NCBI RefSeq assembly: GCF_000513895.2
Contig: NZ_CP165782.1
Coordinates: forward strand, 1,054,001 to 1,118,000
Length of the DNA stretch: 64,000 bases
Direction: 5' to 3'
DNA from: Ensifer sp. WSM1721
Lineage (GTDB): Bacteria > Pseudomonadota > Alphaproteobacteria > Rhizobiales > Rhizobiaceae
Position 1 is the first letter of the stretch; each line of letters begins with the position of its first letter. Below, piece after piece: positions 48,416-55,921 of the stretch. A model generated the notes under the pieces. That model did not search any database, was not told the origin of the DNA, and was given only the letters and a program-made list of their open reading frames with translations. Position numbers and translations under genes: made by a program.

Positions 48416-49186
48416 TCAATTGGAAAACTGCTCGGCTAGAATGCGATCCGACCAGGAGTGGTCCGGATCGGACAGAATGCGCGCGGTGAGTTTCTCCGAT
48501 TCGGCGATGCGCACGTGTACGACCGATTTGACTTCCTGATGGTCCGCGACGGCGTTGACCGGGCGCTTTTCCGCCTCGAGGATCTCGATGTCTACCGTGA
48601 CCCGGTTCGGCAGCAGCGCGCCGCGCCAGCGCCGCGGCCGGAACGGGCTGACGGGCGTGAGCGCCAGAAGCGGCGCCTCCAGGGGCAGGATCGGACCATG
48701 GGCCGAAAGGTTGTAGGCGGTGGAGCCCGCGGGCGTCGACAAGAGCAGTCCGTCGCAGGTCAGTTCGTCGAGCCTGACCTTGCCGTCGACGATGACCTTC
48801 AGCTTCGCGGCTTGGTAGGATTGGCGAAAGAGATAGACCTCGTTGATCGCGAGTGCTGTGAAGGTATTGCCGTTGACGTCCGTCGTCCGCATCTCCAGCG
48901 GGTGGAAAGCGTTTTCGACGGCACTTGCAATGCGCTCGCGAAGGCTTTTGGTGCTGAAGCGATTCATCAAAAAACCGACGGAGCCGCGGTTCATGCCGTA
49001 GACGCGCTTGCCGGTATTCATCGTTTTGTGCAGCGTGTGCAGCATGAAGCCATCGCCGCCAAGCGCGACGATCACATCCGCATCATCCGGGTCGTGGTCT
49101 CCATATAGCGCCTTTAGCTCCCTTGCAGCCTTTTGCGCCTCGTCTGCCGAGGATGCGAGGAAAGCGAGTGTGCCGAATTGGGTCAT
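48416..49186 (-). CDS. nadK: NAD kinase
   Basis: 256-residue ATP-NAD kinase that makes NADP. Motifs: VIVALGGDGFMLHTLH (GGDG), YGMNRGSVGFLMN, INEVYLFR and the glycine-rich LLSTPAGSTAYNLSAHGPI. ATG 49186 gives the usual short alphaproteobacterial form; the frame is open 17 codons more without similarity. It is the last core gene before tRNA-Thr. Confidence 0.95.
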   Translation of the reverse strand: MTQFGTLAFLASSADEAQKAARELKALYGDHDPDDADVIVALGGDGFMLHTLHKTMNTGKRVYGMNRGSVGFLMNRFSTKSLRERIASAVENAFHPLEMRTTDVNGNTFTALAINEVYLFRQSYQAAKLKVIVDGKVRLDELTCDGLLLSTPAGSTAYNLSAHGPILPLEAPLLALTPVSPFRPRRWRGALLPNRVTVDIEILEAEKRPVNAVADHQEVKSVVHVRIAESEKLTARILSDPDHSWSDRILAEQFSN

Positions 49187-49341
49187 GAATTCAGTCCGTT
49201 GTCGTTGCTCACGGAGAGGCGATGGGCGCCCGCACATGTTTTTCTGGCACGGCCACGCGGCTGACGCACCCGAAAAATTGAAGGCGACCGTATTTTTGCT
49301 TTACACCGAGTCAGAATATGCTAACTCCCAACACTGAAAGT

Positions 49342-49417
49342 GCCCTTATAGCTCAGTTGGTAGAGCGGCTGATTTGTAATCAGTAGGTCGGGAGTTCGAG
49401 TCTCTCTGGGGGCACCA
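49342..49417 (+). tRNA. tRNA-Thr (anticodon UGU)
   Basis: A complete cloverleaf of 76 nt including encoded CCA. Acceptor GCCCTTA pairs with TGGGGGC (two G-U pairs). The D arm is GCTCAGTTGGTAGAGC. The anticodon stem is CTGA/TCAG around loop TTTGTAA, with anticodon TGT. The T arm is GGGAG-TTCGAGT-CTCTC. Everything immediately downstream is decayed foreign-looking DNA, so this tRNA is a likely integration site. Confidence 0.95.
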
Positions 49418-49676
49418 AAAAACCCAATAAAATCAGAAAAATAAGGAAACGGTACCGTAACGGTTTCGTTGGTGCGTCGGAATTTTTGCGCGTTTCTTTG
49501 CGCAAAACAGGTGTTCGCTGTGCCCAGATCATGGCATCTTTCCCCCATGTCCGCGCCGTCGAAAATCAAAGTCCACGCCACCGAGGTCCCTAACCCGTAT
49601 TTTTCCCGCGCCCATCCGCCCGGCCCGACCCAATCCGCGAACGATCCCGGCTGTCGTCAATGTCCGCGAATCGGCC

Positions 49677-50048
49677 GTGACGACAATGGCCTCACGCGGA
49701 GTCCTTGACGCGGCACAGGTCGCGGCGGCTGATCGCTTCCGTGCGCTCTTCGAGGCGATGGGCGGCAAAGGTGCCGGCGCCATCGACTACGGCCGCGAGC
49801 ATGTCGATGGCGGCAAGCGGCGCGATCCGATCACAGAGAGGCAGATGAACGCCGGCCGGGAACTTGCTCGCTGCCGTGATCTGCTCGGCGCCCGTCTATA
49901 TGGGCTGGTTTCGGCCGTGGCGGGCGAAGGAAGGTCGCTGTATGAGGTCGTCGGCAAGGGCAAGCGCGAGCGCCTGACGGCGGCGGACATGCTTAGGATG
50001 GGGCTCGACGATCTGGCCGGGATGTGGCGGCTCGCAACGCGGCGATGA
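49677..50048 (+). CDS. Phage-like small protein of unknown function
   Basis: 123 residues from GTG 49677: helical, with DPITERQMNAGRELARCRDLLG and RLTAADMLRMGLDDLAGMWR. I recall similar proteins in rhizobial prophage-type regions, but no named function. The frame stays open upstream to at least 49503, reading NPRTIPAVVNVRESAV just before the GTG, which looks family-like, so the true protein may be longer or its 5' end decayed. It is the first gene after the tRNA. Confidence 0.6.
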   Translation: MTTMASRGVLDAAQVAAADRFRALFEAMGGKGAGAIDYGREHVDGGKRRDPITERQMNAGRELARCRDLLGARLYGLVSAVAGEGRSLYEVVGKGKRERLTAADMLRMGLDDLAGMWRLATRR

Positions 50049-50056
50049 TCGTTCCC

Positions 50057-50449
50057 TCAGCTCTCGGCCGTGCCCCTCGATCGATCGTTAAGGAGCTGGG
50101 AAATTGCTGTGACCAGTTGAGCCATGGCGAAGGGCTTTTCGAGCATGATGCTATTCGGGACGCCCATTGAGGGCCAATCGGGAGCGCCGTCCCCGCTGAC
50201 GTAAACAACGGCCATCTCCGGGTCGACCTCCCGCGCGGTGCGCGCGACCTCCCAGCCGTCCGGCGGTTCGCGGAAGCGGATGTCCGTGATTAGGCCCATT
50301 ATGGATGCATCGGCTGCATTTAGACGCTCTATCGCCTTCATGCCGCTGGTGGCTGTGACGACCGCGAACCCGGCCTCGACCAACGCCTGCTCGCAATCGA
50401 GAAGCAAAAGCGCCTCATCCTCGGCCACCAATATATGAACTGACTCCAT
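50057..50449 (-). CDS. Single-domain response regulator
   Basis: 130-residue receiver-only protein. Acidic pair in VAEDEALLLLD, phosphoacceptor Asp in GLITDIRFREPPDGWEVA, and conserved Lys in IMLEKPFAMAQL. This short variant is common in rhizobia, often plasmid- or island-borne; cognate kinase is not nearby. ATG 50449 is followed at once by the first strand. It ends nine bases from the convergent phage-like gene. Confidence 0.82.
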   Translation of the reverse strand: MESVHILVAEDEALLLLDCEQALVEAGFAVVTATSGMKAIERLNAADASIMGLITDIRFREPPDGWEVARTAREVDPEMAVVYVSGDGAPDWPSMGVPNSIMLEKPFAMAQLVTAISQLLNDRSRGTAES

Positions 50450-50521
50450 GGTCCCCGCCTTGCGATGCTCTTGAACGCGGGCGGAGGCGATCGGTTCCGG
50501 GAAGGTCCGTTTTAATCTCGT

Positions 50522-50698
50522 CTATCGCTTAAATATGCTCCAGCCGGTCCAAGCGGCCACGCCGACTAAGATGATCGCGGCCGAAGAGATAAGCAGCAAT
50601 TGTAAATCACTGCCATATTCGACCTTCTCAACTGCCAGGGCGGCCAGCAGCACGCCGGCCAAAGCGCCGAGGGCGATTACAGTAACCTTGATAAGCAG
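50522..50698 (-). CDS. Candidate two-TM small membrane protein without standard start
   Basis: A 58-codon frame with two clean hydrophobic segments (VTVIALGALAGVLLAALAV and LLLISSAAIILVGVAAW) and a basic end (WSIFKR). No ATG, GTG or TTG exists in frame after the upstream stop. A CTG at 50698 has AGGGG about seven bases before it. It may use the rare start or be a 5'-truncated remnant. Confidence 0.35.
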   Translation of the reverse strand: MLIKVTVIALGALAGVLLAALAVEKVEYGSDLQLLLISSAAIILVGVAAWTGWSIFKR

Positions 50699-50750
50699 GA
50701 ATGATCCCCTTGTTGAGCCATACCCTAGGTAGTGATCCCTAAGCGCGCGG

Positions 50751-51156
50751 TCAACTTTTCAGATCACTGTTGTTGCTCAATGCTCCGAGCTTGCGGCCCT
50801 CTTTAGCGAGGTTCTTGTCGATGCCAGCCTCGGCGAGAGTCGGGCGGTCATCTTTAGGTGGGGTATGAGTTACCCCGCCTTTCTTTCTTAGGGCGACCCT
50901 TGCCCGCTGCACCTTTAGCCAGCCCGACATTCGCCTTTTGCGCCTGCCGCATCTGATTGAGGCGCCGCGAGCGCGAGCTTTGCCAAATAGGCGCGGCGCG
51001 CCTATGATCGGGCCTTGATCCCCATGAGGACGCGCTATGAAAGCGGCAGAATTTGATCGGCGCTTCGATGCCGGCGAGGACATTACCGAGGCGGTGGATT
51101 GGAGGAAGGCCCGGCGCCCCAACGCCGATGGTGCGAAAGCGGACTCGGGAGCGCAA
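50751..51156 (-). pseudogene. Frameshifted plasmid/phage-type DNA-associated protein fragment
   Basis: Two overlapping minus-strand frames together resemble one known type of mobile-element protein. The 5' part reads RLNQMRQAQKANVGLAKGAA and stops; the 3' part, in another frame, reads PTLAEAGIDKNLAKEGRKLG. Intact relatives, as I recall them, carry both stretches in one chain, so a frameshift between about 50870 and 50890 has broken it. No intact start seen. Confidence 0.5.
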
Positions 51157-51189
51157 TCCGCGATTCAGCGAAAGGAGGAGAAACAGTGA
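51037..51189 (+). CDS. Short CopG-antitoxin-like N-terminal protein
   Basis: 50 residues starting MKAAEFDRRFDAGEDITEAV, then DWRKARRPN, which resembles the N-terminus of CopG/BrnA-like antitoxins that normally continue into a ribbon-helix-helix domain. Here that domain is missing and the chain ends in a short charged tail. ATG with GAGGA eight bases upstream. It overlaps a minus-strand pseudogene and, by four bases, the next tiny frame. Either a decayed antitoxin or a new short gene. Confidence 0.45.
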   Translation: MKAAEFDRRFDAGEDITEAVDWRKARRPNADGAKADSGAQSAIQRKEEKQ

Positions 51190-51272
51190 TTGATCGTCAG
51201 AGCGCTGCCGTTATCGGCGTCCTTGGCGCACTCGTCCTCTTTCTCCTCCTTTATTCCGGGATACTCGGGTGA
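51186..51272 (+). CDS. 28-residue hydrophobic peptide
   Basis: GTG-started frame MIDRQSAAVIGVLGALVLFL ending LLYSGILG: one membrane-spanning helix. It overlaps the preceding stop by four bases (GTGA) and is preceded by a very strong ribosome site (AAGGAGGAG, 51173-51181). Size and character recall type I toxin peptides, but that is only a resemblance. Confidence 0.45.
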   Translation: MIDRQSAAVIGVLGALVLFLLLYSGILG

Positions 51273-51790
51273 CCCGGCACATTGACGACGCGCAACATCG
51301 TCTTGGCTTGATCGGGGGAAATGCCGGCGGCGTCGGCGGCGGCCTTGCGAGTCAAACTAGGGGAGGCGTCCCCCTTAGTTCTTGGCCGCCCGCCCTTGTC
51401 CGCTTTGACTTGCGCCAGCAGCTCGCCGCCGCGCTCGATGGCCCGGAGCTGGATGGGCCGCGCTTTCCTTCGCATCGGCGTCGGCTTTCGCGGCTTCGTG
51501 GGCGGCGTTCAGCGTGACGGCGCCGCTCATAACCGATTGCGCCAGCGCCTCGTCATGGCGCAGGACGAACCGAGCCATAGAGACGTAGCTTGCTGAAACG
51601 GTTTCAAGTTCAGCCAGTAAACTTGATTTTGCCTTTTCACTTTTACGGTCGCCGCCATGTTTGACATCTGGCGTGAGCATCGCCCGAGCCATCGCCCGCT
51701 GCCCGGCCGAAAGGTTCCGGCGTTCGACGTTCTCCGCGAGGATCAGCGCTGCGGTGGCGGCGCATACTTCGACCAGCCGAAGCGTGTTTG
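51251..51790 (-). pseudogene. Frameshifted ParB-associated phage/plasmid-type protein
   Basis: The 5' part of this minus-strand remnant reads LAENVERRNLSAGQRAMARA and HGGDRKSEKAKSSLLAEL. Near 51470 the similarity jumps to another frame: IQLRAIERGGELLAQVKADK, then AADAAGISPDQAKTMLRVVN, to a stop at 51251. This order matches DNA-binding proteins of rhizobial plasmid/phage regions that follow a ParB-like N-terminus, which is absent here. Upstream it runs into the HTH gene. Confidence 0.5.
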
Positions 51791-52051
51791 CAGCGTGAAC
51801 ATGATCGCCTTGAGCGCGGTCCCGTCATTGCCGCTCGCGATGCGCATTAACTGACCAACTAGGCGGGCCTCGACAAGAGCGGCTCCGCGCCGCAATTCGT
51901 CACGGTAATGCTTTCGCAGCGTCGGCACCGTGACGGCGGTCACTACGGCAATCTCGCTTTGCGGCACGCCCGCGCCAGCCATCGCTTCGACAAAGCGCCG
52001 GGTCATCGCGTCCGGTTCATGCGCCGGCCGGCCTCTCAATCGCTTTTCCAT
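51743..52051 (-). CDS. Small HTH protein of phage type
   Basis: 102 residues: basic N-terminus (MEKRLRGRPAHEPDAMTRRF), a helix-turn-helix (GVPQSEIAVVTAVTVPTLRKH) and a helical C-terminal part (IMFTLQTRFGWSK). Resembles short DNA-binding or terminase-small-subunit-like proteins of rhizobial phages. ATG 52051 lacks a clear ribosome site. Its 3' end overlaps the ParB-associated remnant, so it may no longer be expressed. Confidence 0.5.
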   Translation of the reverse strand: MEKRLRGRPAHEPDAMTRRFVEAMAGAGVPQSEIAVVTAVTVPTLRKHYRDELRRGAALVEARLVGQLMRIASGNDGTALKAIMFTLQTRFGWSKYAPPPQR

Positions 52052-52377
52052 GACGGTAGAAAAATAATCTCGATTCCGGCTAGATGCACTAAGCTTAAGC
52101 CCAAGTCAGGACTCAGCTGGCAAATCCACCTGCGCGAAGCTCGCCGTTTTTTCGCCATCAGAAAAAATGTCTCCGTGGCGCCCGCGCGGGCCCAGGAAAA
52201 AAGCAGCCTCGTAAGTTTGGACCGCCCCCCTCTGCGTCCCGAAAGTCCTTTAGCTCGACCCTGTCGGTTAATCCGCCGACGCCACCCTAACGAGCTAAGC
52301 CATCTAGCCTAATATACGCGCAGTTGCAGATTGTCTAAACCCTGTCCCGACAACGCAAACGCCCAACACCTCGACAT
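52052..52377. other. Intergenic stretch in the decayed island
   Basis: 326 bp with no frame, repeat or RNA I can support. GC is lower and codon-like periodicity is absent. Confidence 0.4.
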
Positions 52378-52521
52378 TTGCAGTGTCGCTTACAGGGAGA
52401 AATCAAATGGAAAAGTAACTGCACTGCCGCACGCGCGGCCGGTGCCGCACCAATCCGTGCCGGTGAACCCGGCTACCGCCGCAAGCTTGACCGCGACGGC
52501 GACGGTGTCGCGTGCGAATGA
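52378..52521 (+). pseudogene. Excalibur domain fragment
   Basis: The C-terminal part of this frame reads NCTAARAAGAAPIRAGEPGY and then RRKLDRDGDGVACE before a stop at 52519-52521, an Excalibur calcium-binding motif (Cys...DxDxDG..C). Upstream there is no signal peptide or ATG in frame; a stop lies at 52336. It seems to be an N-terminally truncated piece. Excalibur domains often accompany thermonucleases, and one follows 412 bp later. Confidence 0.55.
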
Positions 52522-52532
52522 GAAGAAGATCG

Positions 52533-52937
52533 ATGAAACAGATTCTCTTTGCGATCTTTACGGTGATCAGCACCGCTGCGCTCGTCAATTAGGCCAGCGC
52601 TCAAGAGGCGGGTGACTACCTGCTGGAGGACTATATCGCCTATATTGGGCCGAACGATCTGTTCAACTCTGCGGGTGTCCGCCTCAGTCAGCCCTGGGCG
52701 ATCATCCGCCAGGATCGCGCCAACGTTCATCGCTATGGCATCGCTGACCGGCTCGATCAGAGCGACTCGTTTTTTGCTTCGGACGTCAATCGGGACACAA
52801 TGGAGTGGTTGCTGCAAGCGGGCGACATGTCGCCGCGTGCTGCCCGTGACGTGATCGCTGGCGGAGTTCTCATACACGTCGAAATTTATGGTCGCGGATC
52901 GGTTGGGCGCACCCTCAATGTGGAGGTCGCCGAATGA
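52533..52937 (+). pseudogene. Secreted-protein gene interrupted by an amber codon in its signal peptide
   Basis: From ATG 52533 the frame reads MKQILFAIFTVISTAALVN, then TAG (52590-52592), then ASAQEAGDYLLEDYIAYIG and on for 114 codons to TGA 52935. Hydrophobic core, then an A-x-A cleavage site just after the stop, shows that one base change (likely CAG to TAG) broke a normal signal peptide. The body (VHRYGIADRLDQSDSFFASD) is not recognised. It ends in a four-base ATGA overlap with the nuclease gene, so they were an operon. Confidence 0.7.
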
Positions 52938-53422
52938 GGCGCCTCGTCTACGCTGCGCTGATGGCGGCCGGTATGCATAAACGACTTCTTGTCATCGCGG
53001 CACTCGCCGTCACCACAGGCTCTCTAGCTGTGACAGCCAAGGCCGGGGGCAATATCAACATCATCGACGGTGACACCATCCGCATGGATGGCATCACTAT
53101 CCGGATCATGGAACTCGACACGCCGGAGACCTTCAAGTCACGCTGCGAGAATGAACTGGTCCTCGGCCTCGCCGCCAAGGAACACCTTCGCTCGCTGCTC
53201 GACAGTGGCACGGTCACCTACGAGGCGAGCGGCGCAGATCGCTATGGGCGGACACTAGCCATGGTCCACGTCGGTGGTATCAACGTCGGCCAGCAGATGA
53301 TTCGCGATGGCGTCGCGCTTTCCTATCAGCCTGGGAAGGATGCGAAACGCGCCCGGTTGCGTCACCGGTGTGGTTCGGACGCTGGTCTGGATGACACGTG
53401 GAAGAACACAGGCGGAAAATAA
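52934..53422 (+). CDS. Exported thermonuclease family protein
   Basis: 162 residues. A signal segment (LLVIAALAVTTGSLAVTAKA) precedes the SNase fold: IIDGDTIRMDGITIRIMELD with Ca2+-binding Asp and catalytic Arg, TPETFKSRCENELVLGLAAK, and ADRYGRTLAMVHV with the second Arg. Such proteins cut DNA and RNA. Translation may begin at 52934 (overlapping the previous stop) or at the internal ATG 52973. Neighbours are an Excalibur fragment and an amber-broken secreted protein. Confidence 0.8.
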   Translation: MRRLVYAALMAAGMHKRLLVIAALAVTTGSLAVTAKAGGNINIIDGDTIRMDGITIRIMELDTPETFKSRCENELVLGLAAKEHLRSLLDSGTVTYEASGADRYGRTLAMVHVGGINVGQQMIRDGVALSYQPGKDAKRARLRHRCGSDAGLDDTWKNTGGK

Positions 53423-54081
53423 GTCAAAGAAACAGCAAGTGGTGAAAACCTAACACTTGGTGCCGGTGAAGAAGGGCTGTTCAGGGTGGCGAGCGGAAGT
53501 TCGACGCGCCAACATCGGGCGGCTGCTATGCGCCAACAATGAGAGCTTTGCAAAGGTCGCGTTACGATCCTTCTCGGACCTTCGCTTCCAGAGCATTTCA
53601 GAGTCCCGGTTGGCGTGTATCGCAGGAACTGCCTTCATGACCGGCTGCCGCAGGTTTCCAACAACGCTCGACATTCGCCAGCCGCCGGTAGACTGGCAGC
53701 GTTATTGAGAACTTGTCGCCATGGTCATCGTCGTCGTGATCGTCATCGGCGAATTTCGAAGGATTGACGACAGGGACCAAGAAGACACTCCGGTCCTCGT
53801 GATCACCGGCCTCGCCCGACTGACCAGCCATGGCGCGGTTAGATTGCCAGGATTCGGCCTCCTTCGGGAGCGCCCCCTTCGAATGAAATTTCCGAGACAC
53901 GGTTCCAGAGGGAACGACTTCGTTCGAGAACACATACAGGTCCCGCTGGAAGCTGCGCTTGCAGCGGGGCGCACCTTGCTTAACGATGATCGCGAGTGAG
54001 GCTCACTTTATGGCCTTGTGCAGCAACACGAATACAACCGCGTCACGTCCCGTGCTAAATCTAACCGGGGAGGGAAAGCTT
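53423..54081. other. Low-confidence region between nuclease and channel genes
   Basis: 659 bp. A minus-strand frame 53598-53933 (111 codons, GTG start) has an Asp/His-rich run (DDDHDDDDHGD) and plausible codon use, but overlapping plus and minus frames are about equally open, so no gene can be called. Nothing else stands out. Confidence 0.35.
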
Positions 54082-54432
54082 ATGCCGGCAGGAACACATA
54101 GCAACGCTCGATCAAGGCAATTGAGGCGTGCCTTCCTTCTTGCACTTGTAAGCCAGCTTCGCGTGGTATGGCCGATCTTCTCCGGTATCCTTCTCGCTAT
54201 GGTGGGAGCCGGGCTGCTCGTCGGACGCCTTGAGAGTTGGCGGGTCGGCGAAGCTCTTTACTTCACCTTCGTGACCGGTCTTACTATCGGCTACGGTGAT
54301 TTCACGCCGCAGCATTTCGTGGGGCGGGTACTTGCAGTGGCGATCGGTTTTGCCGGTATCATCCTGACGGGCCTCATTGCGGCGGTCGCCGTGCAGGCGC
54401 TGAAGGCGGCCGACCGCAACCTTACAGAATGA
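54082..54432 (+). CDS. Two-TM potassium channel
   Basis: 116 residues: first helix (VVWPIFSGILLAMVGAGLL), pore helix and selectivity filter TGLTIGYGDFTP (TxGYGD), and a second helix (VLAVAIGFAGIILTGLIAAVAV) with no cytoplasmic RCK domain. It is a minimal KcsA-like pore and would need to tetramerise. ATG 54082 has GGAGG about nine bases upstream. The Ca2+/H+ antiporter starts ten bases after its stop, so they form an operon. Confidence 0.88.
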   Translation: MPAGTHSNARSRQLRRAFLLALVSQLRVVWPIFSGILLAMVGAGLLVGRLESWRVGEALYFTFVTGLTIGYGDFTPQHFVGRVLAVAIGFAGIILTGLIAAVAVQALKAADRNLTE

Positions 54433-54442
54433 ACTAGTCACC

Positions 54443-55537
54443 ATGGCCCGCTTGTTGAAGGAAATCCTCGGCAATCCCGTCCTCTGGCTGTTGGCCTTTG
54501 TGCCTGTGGTGATCATCGCCCAGGTACTCGAGCCCAAAGCGCACACGCTGCTTTTTGCGCTCTCCGTGCTGGCGATCGTGCCGCTGGCCGCGCTGCTGAG
54601 CTACGCCACCGAGTCGGTAGCGACCAAGACGGGCGATACGGTAGGCGGCCTTCTCAATGCCACGCTGGGCAATCTCACCGAACTGATCATCGCAGTGACC
54701 GCATTGCATGCCGGGCAGCACACCCTGGTGAAGGCATCGGTTGCCGGAGCGATTGTCGCCAACACATTGTTCATGTTGGGCGCGTCGTTTCTGATAGGCG
54801 GCCTCAGGCACCATGTGCAGGAATACAATCGGATCAGCGCCCGCCTGCAAACCAGCCTGCTGTTTCTGGCCACGATCGCGATGATGACTCCGTCTGTGGT
54901 CCCCGATGCCGACTCGGTGGCGGGGTCGGCGCTGACACAGAAGTTGAGCGTGGGCCTGTCGGCGCTGCTCATCGGCAGCTACGCATTGGGCCTTCTATTC
55001 TCACTCAAGACACATCGGGAGTTCTTCGGGGGCACGGACCATCCGGAGGCTGGCGAAGCGGCATTGCCGGTGGGCGTTGCTCTGGGGACCTTGGCCGGTG
55101 TCACCGTTCTGGTAGCACTGGTGAGCGAGGTGTTCGTCGAATCCGTTCAGCAGGCCGCGGCAACGTTCGGCATGACTCCCGCATTCGTGGGGTTCATCGT
55201 CGTCGCGCTGGTAGGCGGTGCTGCTGAGATGGCCTCGGCGTTTTCCGGCGCGCGCAAGAACCGGCTGGATTTGAGCGTGGGGATTGCGTTGGGGAGCGCA
55301 TCCCAGATCGCGCTCTTCGTCGCTCCGATGCTGGTATTCCTCAGCTACGTCATCGGTCCTGCGCCGATGAACCTGCAATTCTGGCCAGGCGCGGTGACCA
55401 TGGTCCTCATTTCCACGACAACCGCGTTCTTGATGACCAGCGGCGGGCGCTCGGCGTGGTTCGTCGGAGTCCTCATGCTAACGGTGTATTTGATTTTCGG
55501 GCTGACGCTTTACCTCTTGCCGCCGAAAATTCAATGA
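54443..55537 (+). CDS. Calcium/proton exchanger (CaCA family)
   Basis: 364-residue antiporter with about eleven membrane helices in two inverted halves. The two alpha-repeats are GLLNATLGNLTELIIAVTAL and VGGAAEMASAFSGARKNRLD, each with the transport Glu. Like plant CAX and bacterial ChaA it should move Ca2+ (or Na+) out in exchange for H+. ATG 54443. Cotranscribed with the upstream K+ channel. Codon use is normal for the genome. Confidence 0.92.
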   Translation: MARLLKEILGNPVLWLLAFVPVVIIAQVLEPKAHTLLFALSVLAIVPLAALLSYATESVATKTGDTVGGLLNATLGNLTELIIAVTALHAGQHTLVKASVAGAIVANTLFMLGASFLIGGLRHHVQEYNRISARLQTSLLFLATIAMMTPSVVPDADSVAGSALTQKLSVGLSALLIGSYALGLLFSLKTHREFFGGTDHPEAGEAALPVGVALGTLAGVTVLVALVSEVFVESVQQAAATFGMTPAFVGFIVVALVGGAAEMASAFSGARKNRLDLSVGIALGSASQIALFVAPMLVFLSYVIGPAPMNLQFWPGAVTMVLISTTTAFLMTSGGRSAWFVGVLMLTVYLIFGLTLYLLPPKIQ

Positions 55538-55807
55538 CGCAGCCGTCGCGTTCGTCCTTCATCCAGAATTTCGATTGGAAGACGCGTTCCAAGTGTTCGA
55601 TAGGAACGTCCGCTTGCCAATCCCGACCTTCGACGGCGTCCACGCGAAGGTCGCGCTTGGGTCAACACTGCCGGTAGGAGTTCTCAGGACGAAGGGCAGA
55701 GAAGGGTCGATCTTTGGCCTCCAGTAGGGGTAGCAAGCGGCACTTCGATGAGAAGCGCCGCTATTCATTGCTACAGCTCAACTTGCTCAGATATGGCTAA
55801 GGCGTCG
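55538..55807. other. Intergenic stretch after the antiporter
   Basis: 270 bp with no supported gene. A short inverted repeat near 55738-55763 (AGCGGC...GCGCCGCT) may be a terminator for the antiporter operon. Confidence 0.35.
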
Positions 55808-55921
55808 TCGACCTCGAGTGGACAGCAAGTCGAGCTCTCCCCAGGGCTTCGCGAGGCGTTCGAAGACCGTCTCGATCTGGCCGGGGACGGCGACGTCCAC
55901 ACGCAGGAAGAAGGGCGTCTC
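55808..55921 (-). pseudogene. Fragment of enoyl-ACP reductase (fabI-like)
   Basis: About 38 codons read PFFLRVDVAVPGQIETVFER and LAKPWGELDLL, matching the middle of FabI-type enoyl-ACP reductases just before the conserved HSIAFAP motif, which is lost. No start or remainder is present. It lies against the 3' end of the cyclase gene on the same strand. Confidence 0.5.
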
